Shown in pieces: positions 1 through 4,569 of a DNA stretch of 7,251 bases. A program made the position numbers and the translations under genes. Below the pieces are notes generated by a model that was given only the letters and a program-made list of their open reading frames with translations, did not search any database and was not told the DNA's origin. The DNA lies in the NCBI GenBank assembly GCA_016839875.1, contig JAEOTK010000371.1, positions 1 through 7,251 on the forward strand. The letters are read 5' to 3'. This DNA is from Candidatus Heimdallarchaeota archaeon (GTDB lineage Archaea > Asgardarchaeota > Heimdallarchaeia > Heimdallarchaeales > Heimdallarchaeaceae). Position 1 is the first letter of the stretch. Each line of letters opens with the position of its first letter.

Positions 1-1134
1 ATAATCTCCTCCACTCCAATCACTCCACCAGTTGCCTGCGCTTGTAGCTACATCATACCAAACATTGTTTGAGCTATAATCTGCTGCTTGAGAGGTTCCA
101 CCAGGATTGTTGTTTGTGAAATGATTGTGATGTATTACATTGTCTCCTCCACCTTGCCAAATAGATACACCATGTGATGGATGATCTGAAATTTCAGTCC
201 ATGTTATGAAACTGTTAGTTGTTGTCTTCATATTTATACCTACACTATTAGTTTCACTGATGATGTTTTCATTTATTAAAATATCATCACACAGATAGGT
301 GTAGATATTTCCTCCTTGAAGATTATGTTGCAAAGTATTGTTGTAAAGTGTTGAAGAGTCAGTATTTATTAGTGATATTGAACCACCAACATCTATTACG
401 ACCCCTGCTGTAGGAGCGTTACAATCATGTACATAGTTCGTTTGTAGTAAAATATCACTGGAAGATACAATGTATACGGATTCTTGATAACAGTCATACA
501 ATTCATTGTTGAGGATATTAAGCCCTGTGCATCCAGATATATGGATGCCATGGCACAAAACATCTGGCCACCTGAATGCATCAATTGTAATTTCACTTAT
601 TACGTTATCAGTTATATTACAATCATGACAATTTTCAAGCAACATTCCTGCATCGTCATTTATATTATCGATAAAGCAATTTTCAATAATAGCTCCTGTA
701 ACGTTTTTCACGCAAATCCCAAAAATACCTGAATAGATTTCATTGTCAATTATCTTCGCAGTACCTGGAGCAACGCTTTCAATATATATACCACTATGTC
801 CTTCGGTTAAAATGTTATTTTGAATAATGAAATGTTTTGTAGTGTTAGCTACTACAATACAGGAATTTAAAGGAAACCCATAAGGCTCTTCATCTCCCAG
901 GATATCATATCCTTGAATGAGATAAGGGTGGGTTTCATTACCGTCTCCTGGAAAAGCAAGAAAATCAGAATCCTCATCGATAAAGATAGACGGATCAACA
1001 TTGAGTTTAGGGGGATCGTTATTCGCTAATTCAATGGAAGATTGCAGAACTATTGCACTGTATTGCATAGAGAATAGAAACAGAGTAACTATTAGACTTG
1101 CAGTAAGTGCTATTTTTTTAGTTGTTTTTTTCAT
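1..1134 (-). CDS. Secreted right-handed parallel beta-helix protein, 3' end outside window
   Basis: The minus-strand frame is open from ATG at 1134 to the window edge: 378 codons with no stop. Residues 1-7 are lysine-rich and about 8-30 are hydrophobic, forming a signal peptide or signal anchor, so the product is probably extracellular. Residues 46-75 carry the N-terminal motif of archaeal NosD/pectate-lyase-like beta-helix proteins (DPSIFIDED, then FPGDGNETHPYLIQGY). Short coils rich in N, I and G follow, such as IIQNNIL, GIYIES, IIDNEI, IIENCFIDN and ILNNELYDC. Residues 359-378 carry WYD...GNWWSDW, which the neighbouring gene at 1303-2370 shares (WYD...GNFWSDW); the two are paralogues. By comparison about 25-30 residues, including a YPL-type end, are missing beyond the window. 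Ten cysteines are present but without regular spacing. GGTGAT six bases upstream fixes the start. The ligand is unknown; a carbohydrate-binding or surface-adhesion role is only what the fold permits. Confidence 0.85.
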   Translation of the reverse strand, partial: MKKTTKKIALTASLIVTLFLFSMQYSAIVLQSSIELANNDPPKLNVDPSIFIDEDSDFLAFPGDGNETHPYLIQGYDILGDEEPYGFPLNSCIVVANTTKHFIIQNNILTEGHSGIYIESVAPGTAKIIDNEIYSGIFGICVKNVTGAIIENCFIDNINDDAGMLLENCHDCNITDNVISEITIDAFRWPDVLCHGIHISGCTGLNILNNELYDCYQESVYIVSSSDILLQTNYVHDCNAPTAGVVIDVGGSISLINTDSSTLYNNTLQHNLQGGNIYTYLCDDILINENIISETNSVGINMKTTTNSFITWTEISDHPSHGVSIWQGGGDNVIHHNHFTNNNPGGTSQAADYSSNNVWYDVATSAGNWWSDWSGGDY

Positions 1135-1140
1135 ATTTTT

Positions 1141-1146
1141 ATCACC
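1141..1146 (-). promoter_or_regulatory. Ribosome-binding site of the 1-1134 beta-helix gene
   Basis: On the minus strand GGTGAT lies six bases before the ATG at 1134. It matches the archaeal 16S 3' tail complement (GGAGGTGAT) over six bases and is the clearest Shine-Dalgarno site in the window. It supports this ATG and means the transcript has a leader, unlike the genes at 3457 and 3618. Confidence 0.7.
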
Positions 1147-1183
1147 ACAGAAGTTTAGAACTTTAGTTATGGAACAATTTATT

Positions 1184-1195
1184 CTTAAAATATAA
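1184..1195 (-). promoter_or_regulatory. TATA-box promoter of the 1-1134 beta-helix gene
   Basis: The minus strand reads TTATATTTTAAG, an archaeal TATA-like box. A start about 26 bases downstream would fall near 1163, giving a leader of about 28 bases that contains the GGTGAT site. The box sits in a 6-bp inverted repeat (TTCTTA at 1182-1187, TAAGAA at 1193-1198), so a regulator could overlap it. The box is AT-rich in an AT-rich background, so confidence is moderate. Confidence 0.5.
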
Positions 1196-1215
1196 GAAAT
1201 CGTGAAGTGTTTTTT

Positions 1216-1228
1216 TTCAACTGTTGAA
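1216..1228. repeat. 13-base palindrome upstream of the beta-helix promoter
   Basis: TTCAAC at 1216-1221 and GTTGAA at 1223-1228 form a perfect 6-bp inverted repeat around one central base. It lies about 20 bases upstream of the TATA box at 1184-1195, where an activator or repressor could bind. It overlaps the 16-base repeated element at 1224-1239. Confidence 0.35.
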
Positions 1229-1239
1229 CAACTATTGCA
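1224..1239 (-). repeat. 16-base repeated element TGCAATAGTTSTNCAA, copy near 1-1134 gene
   Basis: The minus strand reads TGCAATAGTTGTTCAA, about 90 bases upstream of the start of the 1-1134 gene. It differs by one base from the copy at 2421-2436 upstream of the paralogous gene, and by two bases from a third copy at 1042-1057 inside the signal-peptide region of the 1-1134 gene. All three have the same orientation. They may be operator sites, duplication remnants or chance in AT-rich DNA. Confidence 0.35.
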
Positions 1240-1242
1240 AGG

Positions 1243-1269
1243 AAAAAAGAGAATTATAAATCAATTCTC
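1243..1269 (-). terminator. Hairpin plus T-tract terminator of the 1303-2370 gene
   Basis: Read on the minus strand, GAGAATT (1269-1263), a 7-base loop and AATTCTC (1255-1249) form a perfect 7-bp stem, followed directly by six T (1248-1243). It begins about 33 bases after the stop codon at 1303. It separates this gene from the promoter of the next beta-helix gene. Archaeal termination depends mainly on the T-tract, so the hairpin may be an accessory. Confidence 0.6.
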
Positions 1270-1302
1270 GAAAATTAATTAAATTGATGATTCTTTTTGA
1301 TT

Positions 1303-2370
1303 TCAATAAACTATAAAACCTATTTCATGCAGAGATTCCGTTAAAGGATACAAATCTTCAATTAGAAAAGGACTTTCAATAACATAAGTCCCTGAAATCC
1401 AGTCGCTCCAGAAGTTGCCTTCCATTTGAGTAATGTCATACCAGAAAGTATTAACAAAATCACAATAAGCTTGAGAAAAACCTTCTGGATTATTATCTAT
1501 AAAGCTGTTATGATAAATCACATTATAACTCGAATTTGCACTAGGATTTGATTCATCTATAATAATCTCAACTGCATATTGATCATTCTCCTTGAAATAG
1601 TTCATCCGAATAGTAGTATTATCTGCTACTTGTAAGCTTATTCCAATTAGATTTCTTGTTATTATATTACCATTAATCTGTGAAATTTCTGAATTTGAAA
1701 TTGAGATACCAAAATCATTAGAACCGCAATAGTTGTTTGAGACTGTAATATTGTACCCATTGTTGGAATATATTCCACTATCCCCATTCCCAGTGCAATT
1801 ATTATTTAGGATAGAACTAAAATATGTCCTCAATGAAATTATTCCAGCGTTTTCATTATTATTGCAGGTATTATCTGTAGTTGTGCTATAGTCAGACTGA
1901 TGTAAGCTAATACCATTTTGATAGTTGTTGTTACAGGTATTGTTAATTACTGCTGCATAATAAGAACCTACTATAGATATTCCATTTTGACTGTATTCAC
2001 AAATGTTATTTTCAATTAAAATGGTCTTTTCTGCTGCATTCTCAATGTGAATTCCATCATAATGAGCGTTAAAATAGCAATTTCTGATAGTAATGTACTT
2101 TGTTGTATCAGAAATGAAAACTCCATATCCATGCTCAGTTGTAATATTGTAATTCTCTATGACATATGGATTGTCTTGTGTTCCTTCCCCAGGAATATTA
2201 TAAAAGTTATAATCTTCATCTGTCCATATAATAATGGGATCATGAGCAACATAGGGATTTTTTGACCTGAGTGTAGTGAATAGAATTGTGAAAATAGATA
2301 CAACTAGTATGATAGATAAAGTAATTACTAGTATGATTCTAGTTTTCTTCTTCAATTCCTCACTATCCAC
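1303..2370 (-). CDS. Membrane-anchored parallel beta-helix protein with cysteine ladder
   Basis: This encodes 355 residues. The start is GTG: TGA lies in frame nine bases upstream, the overlapping ATG at 2372 is out of frame, and no internal Met is close. Residues 5-11 are charged (ELKKKTR) and 12-34 hydrophobic, giving a signal anchor with the body outside the cell. Residues 45-75 carry the NosD-like N-terminal motif (IPGEGTQDNPYVIENYNI). Residues about 80-275 form 8-9 beta-helix coils of 22-23 residues. Six coils place a cysteine at the same position (98, 124, 146, 169, 192, 215), mostly in an NNxC context. Residues 307-342 hold WYD...GNFWSDW and DLYPL. No catalytic set typical of polysaccharide lyases is recognisable, so a structural or binding role is as likely as an enzymatic one. 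No TATA box is evident in the 73-base gap upstream, so it is probably transcribed with the winged-helix gene at 2444-3457. Confidence 0.87.
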   Translation of the reverse strand: MDSEELKKKTRIILVITLSIILVVSIFTILFTTLRSKNPYVAHDPIIIWTDEDYNFYNIPGEGTQDNPYVIENYNITTEHGYGVFISDTTKYITIRNCYFNAHYDGIHIENAAEKTILIENNICEYSQNGISIVGSYYAAVINNTCNNNYQNGISLHQSDYSTTTDNTCNNNENAGIISLRTYFSSILNNNCTGNGDSGIYSNNGYNITVSNNYCGSNDFGISISNSEISQINGNIITRNLIGISLQVADNTTIRMNYFKENDQYAVEIIIDESNPSANSSYNVIYHNSFIDNNPEGFSQAYCDFVNTFWYDITQMEGNFWSDWISGTYVIESPFLIEDLYPLTESLHEIGFIVY

Positions 2371-2447
2371 ATTTTCTCAACCTCTCTTTTGAGAAGTTGG
2401 ATTGGTTTGTTTTGAGATAATTGTACAACTATTGCATCAGCCATCAT
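2352..2447 (-). CDS. Possible 31-codon ORF bridging two genes
   Basis: A minus-strand frame encodes 31 residues (MMADAIVVQL at the start, MWIVRN at the end) and stops with TGA at 2352. Its ATG overlaps the stop of the winged-helix gene as ATGA, and its last 19 bases overlap the GTG start of the beta-helix gene. GGTG lies five bases before the first ATG. This arrangement is typical of translational coupling. The predicted peptide has no signal peptide, membrane segment or recognised domain. It could be a real small protein, a leader peptide that carries ribosomes to the weak GTG start, or a chance open frame; 31 codons is short enough for chance. It is not an in-frame extension of the upstream protein. 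Confidence 0.3.
   Translation of the reverse strand: MMADAIVVQLSQNKPIQLLKREVEKMWIVRN
2376..2384 (-). promoter_or_regulatory. Ribosome-binding site before the GTG start at 2370
   Basis: The minus strand reads GAGGTTGAG, a near match to GAGGTGA, with ten bases between GAGG and the GTG at 2370. It supports GTG as the true start. It lies within the possible 31-codon frame, so ribosomes translating that frame would pass over it. Confidence 0.5.
2421..2436 (-). repeat. 16-base repeated element, copy near 1303-2370 gene
   Basis: The minus strand reads TGCAATAGTTGTACAA, 50 bases upstream of the GTG at 2370 and 15/16 identical to the copy at 1224-1239. It contains the palindrome TTGTACAA. It also lies inside the possible 31-codon ORF, which offers an alternative coding explanation. 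Confidence 0.35.
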
Positions 2448-3457
2448 TTCAACACCTTCTTCCCCTTATCTGTCAGAAATATCTTTGATTCTCTTCCCCA
2501 CCTCTCTCTATTTATGAAACCATTTGCTTCTAGAGGGGTTAAATTCCTAGATATTTTTGATTTCGAGAAACCTGAAATCCTTATTAAATCTCCTTGAATA
2601 ATTTTCCCTTCATTTTCTACAACAATTGTTAATATTTCTTTTTGATCGTCTGTCAAATATATCGAAGTAATTTCTTTAAGAATACCTCGTTCTTTTCTTT
2701 TCATCAATAAGAATACAACTACAGCTCCTACACTTATACCCCCTGCCAAAGTAATAATGATAATCCAGGCAGATTGGACTAAAGCTGTTCTTTCTTCGTA
2801 GAAAACATGAACATAAACTACCTGATTTTCATCGATATCACGAAATTCCCAATTTAGATAAACCACTTTTCCTGTCTCTTGTACATCTGTCACTTCTGGA
2901 AAGTATGGGATACTAATATCATCAGGAATAAAACTATCTCTAGGAATTCTAATTGTTAATAAATAGTTTAGAATGGGATATGATGCAGTTCTATTGAAGA
3001 AAAATAGATAACGCGGAGGTCTACCAGCTGTTCTTATTGCTGGAGTGTCTATAAGATAAGTCATTTTAAACGATATCGTCTCATTAAGAACCAATTCAGT
3101 TCCTAAATCTACTAAAATTAAATTAGGACTAAAAATGGGAGCGAAAGATAGGGGGGTTTGAGTTAGATCATTTACTTCCAATTGCCGGAATGGTGGATCT
3201 ATTTTTATGATTACTTGGGTTAGAGATTGGTTTTGGTTATTTAGAATAGTTATTTCATCAGTTACAAAAATTTCATTTTCGTTTTCGATAAAAATCCTTG
3301 TTGTTAGATTTGTTATAAGAATTGGATATCCAGAGTAATCATTGCTAATTAAATTATCATCATCTAGAATAGTACAGAAGGTTTTTTCTCCTATAGAAGC
3401 AAATAGTGTTATTACCAAAATAGACACAACTACAGAGGAGAAGGTTCTGTTTTTCAA
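2444..3457 (-). CDS. Membrane-anchored winged-helix regulator with extracellular sensor domain
   Basis: This encodes 337 residues. Residues 1-22 form a signal peptide. Residues about 40-225 are a beta-rich extracellular region, predicted from alternating hydrophobic strands, with sequons at N50, N125 and N155. Residues 229-252 are a transmembrane helix followed by KRKERG, placing the rest in the cytoplasm. Residues 268-337 form a MarR/ArsR-type winged helix: LTDDQKEILTIVV, then the recognition helix SKSKISRNLTPLE, then the wing GFINRERWGRESKIFLTDKG. The order signal, beta domain, membrane helix, wHTH is known from archaeal one-component membrane regulators, notably in haloarchaea. The DNA and ligand targets are unknown. 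The start is TTG: an in-frame TAA lies 25 bases upstream, no ATG or GTG is available, and the signal peptide begins exactly here. The gene is divergent to the surface-protein gene at 3618 and precedes the beta-helix gene at 2370, so both are candidate targets. Confidence 0.85.
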   Translation of the reverse strand: MKNRTFSSVVVSILVITLFASIGEKTFCTILDDDNLISNDYSGYPILITNLTTRIFIENENEIFVTDEITILNNQNQSLTQVIIKIDPPFRQLEVNDLTQTPLSFAPIFSPNLILVDLGTELVLNETISFKMTYLIDTPAIRTAGRPPRYLFFFNRTASYPILNYLLTIRIPRDSFIPDDISIPYFPEVTDVQETGKVVYLNWEFRDIDENQVVYVHVFYEERTALVQSAWIIIITLAGGISVGAVVVFLLMKRKERGILKEITSIYLTDDQKEILTIVVENEGKIIQGDLIRISGFSKSKISRNLTPLEANGFINRERWGRESKIFLTDKGKKVLK

Positions 3458-3478
3458 TAGTACACAATGATTCAGTCT

Positions 3479-3491
3479 TATTTATAAAAAA
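3479..3491 (-). promoter_or_regulatory. TATA box of the winged-helix gene, predicted leaderless
   Basis: The minus strand reads TTTTTTATAAATA, a strong archaeal TATA box. Its TATAAA (3486-3481) is centred about 26 bases before the TTG at 3457, the normal box-to-start distance. Transcription would therefore begin at or next to the start codon. No Shine-Dalgarno sequence lies between, which agrees with leaderless translation. Confidence 0.6.
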
Positions 3492-3555
3492 GTTCTCCAA
3501 GATAAATGAAAATTAAAGTAGATTAAAGGAAACGATGACCTAGAATCCATTTTTG

Positions 3556-3579
3556 TCGGAAAAATCACTATTTTTTCGA
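3556..3579. promoter_or_regulatory. Imperfect inverted repeat in the divergent promoter region
   Basis: TCGGAAAAAT (3556-3565) and ATTTTTTCGA (3570-3579) pair over ten positions with one mismatch around a 4-base spacer, CACT. It ends eight bases upstream of the TATA box of the plus-strand gene at 3618, where a regulator could contact or block the factors bound there. It is a plausible operator, for example for the adjacent winged-helix protein, but binding is not shown. The arms are A/T-rich, which raises the chance of coincidence. Confidence 0.4.
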
Positions 3580-3586
3580 GATAATG

Positions 3587-3598
3587 TTTAAGTATAAA
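3587..3598 (+). promoter_or_regulatory. TATA box of the 3618 surface-protein gene, predicted leaderless
   Basis: TTTAAGTATAAA lies 20-31 bases before the ATG at 3618. With the core TTTAAGTA centred at 3590-3591, the expected start falls on or next to the ATG. The 19 bases between box and ATG hold no GGTGA-like site, supporting a leaderless transcript. Confidence 0.55.
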
Positions 3599-3617
3599 GA
3601 AAATTTAGTTAATATTT

Positions 3618-4535
3618 ATGAAAAAGAAAATCAAATTTTTCATTTTGCTACTTATTTGTTCTTTGTTACTTTCACTAAGCTTCATCACAAACTCAACTCT
3701 TGAAGAAAAAACTAGAATACCCGAATTAAAGGCAATCGAAACTCCACCCGTTATCCTTTTCAATCTAACCGACATGTCATCCTCAGGGATTTTAAGAATT
3801 CTAGTTTATGATACAGACACCAATTTATCAACAGTAGATGTATACCACAATAATGTTTGGTTGAATATCAGTCTTGATTTTAATGTTACTTGGTCTTACA
3901 AAGATTATGGAATTACTCCCCCTCCATTATCATTAAAAATATATCCTGATGCAGATCCAGGCTCAGACACGTTTGAGGGTGAAATAGACATAAATGATGT
4001 CTTTGTTGAAGGAGATCACAACAACATAACAGTTATAGCTGAGAACTTAGGAGGTTTTGGTGCGACTGCAAACTCTGTTTTTTGTAGAGAAGTTGAATGC
4101 TGGGGTGGTGGAGGAGGATATACTCCAGTTGTAACACAAGACACTCTAGCAGCTCAATCAAATATCCCTGATATTATCTTTGATTTGTCTTGCTATTTCA
4201 CATGCAATCGAATTCACACCTATATAGAAGGTAATGGAGCTGTTATTGAAGCATATAACATGAGTAAGATGAATGAAACTCTCAAAGTATGGGCATATAC
4301 AGATGAGAACGTCGAATATGTAGCTGGAGTTTTGTTAGATCCTGCTATTGACATATATAATGTAACATGTTATGATTGCGAGTGCCCACAGTGTGAGGAA
4401 TGTGAGGAGTGCGAGGTGTGCGAAGAGTGTGAGGAATGCCCAGATCCCATAGAAACGCCTTACCAATTTATACCTATCTTGGTAGGTTTAGTATCAGTGG
4501 CTACTATCCTGACCATACGAAAACGTAAGAAATAG
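3618..4535 (+). CDS. Surface protein with Cys/Glu stalk and C-terminal membrane anchor
   Basis: This encodes 305 residues; I recognise no named family. Residues 1-24 form a signal peptide (MKKKIKFF then a leucine-rich core). Residues about 43-155 look like an Ig-like beta sandwich, ending NITVIAENLGGFGATANSVF. A WGGGGG linker (162-167) leads to a second region, about 170-250, with cysteines at 192 and 196. Residues 251-274 hold nine cysteines, mostly every third residue (CEECEECEVCEEC). Residues 283-300 are a membrane helix followed by RKRKK, so the chain is outside and anchored at its C-terminus, as in archaeal surface proteins with C-terminal sorting signals. Nine N-glycosylation sequons (residues 25, 49, 69, 83, 89, 136, 214, 219, 248) fit an S-layer-exposed glycoprotein. 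The ATG is fixed by an in-frame TAG at 3606. The gene is divergent from the winged-helix regulator, a likely controller. Confidence 0.8.
   Translation: MKKKIKFFILLLICSLLLSLSFITNSTLEEKTRIPELKAIETPPVILFNLTDMSSSGILRILVYDTDTNLSTVDVYHNNVWLNISLDFNVTWSYKDYGITPPPLSLKIYPDADPGSDTFEGEIDINDVFVEGDHNNITVIAENLGGFGATANSVFCREVECWGGGGGYTPVVTQDTLAAQSNIPDIIFDLSCYFTCNRIHTYIEGNGAVIEAYNMSKMNETLKVWAYTDENVEYVAGVLLDPAIDIYNVTCYDCECPQCEECEECEVCEECEECPDPIETPYQFIPILVGLVSVATILTIRKRKK
4368..4439 (+). repeat. Nine-base period coding repeat for the Cys/Glu stalk
   Basis: The DNA repeats TGY-GAR-GAR-like units of nine bases, encoding residues 251-274 of the 3618 gene. Cysteines fall at 251, 254, 256, 259, 262, 265, 268, 271 and 274. 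Codons alternate (tgt/tgc, gag/gaa), so the repeat has been kept at protein level rather than being a fresh DNA expansion. Confidence 0.75.
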
Positions 4536-4543
4536 TAATAACA

Positions 4544-4569
4544 TTTTTCTTTTTTTCTATTTTTCTTTT
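4544..4569 (+). terminator. T-rich terminator of the 3618 surface-protein gene
   Basis: Starting nine bases after the stop codon, 22 of 26 bases are T in runs of 5, 7, 5 and 4 broken by single C or A. No hairpin precedes it, as is usual for archaeal U-tract termination. It overlaps the last codons of the convergent TPR gene. Confidence 0.6.

Noticed and set aside
396..596. 66-residue minus-strand frame inside the 1-1134 gene
   Set aside because: It lies in another frame of a clearly coding beta-helix gene, has no ribosome-binding site and shows no protein-like pattern.
484..732. 82-residue plus-strand frame
   Set aside because: It is antisense to the beta-helix gene; its open state follows from the Asn/Ile-rich codons on the other strand.
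1001..1195. 64-residue plus-strand frame with a hydrophobic stretch
   Set aside because: The hydrophobic run is the antisense of the signal-peptide codons and the frame also crosses the minus-strand promoter; no plus-strand promoter or ribosome-binding site is seen.
1726..2079. Tandem DNA repeat or CRISPR-like array
   Set aside because: The periodic AAT/TGT-rich pattern comes from beta-helix coils of 22-23 residues; repeats are diverged at DNA level and lack identical units with unique spacers.
2047..2265. 72-residue plus-strand frame
   Set aside because: It is antisense to the well-supported beta-helix gene at 1303-2370.
2370..2372. ATG at 2372 as start of the beta-helix gene
   Set aside because: It is out of frame with the gene; the GTG two bases on is in frame, right after an in-frame TGA, and has a suitably spaced ribosome-binding site.
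3458..3617. Small RNA gene in the divergent region
   Set aside because: The inverted repeat could fold, but there is no promoter-terminator pair around it and the space is fully used by two opposing promoters.
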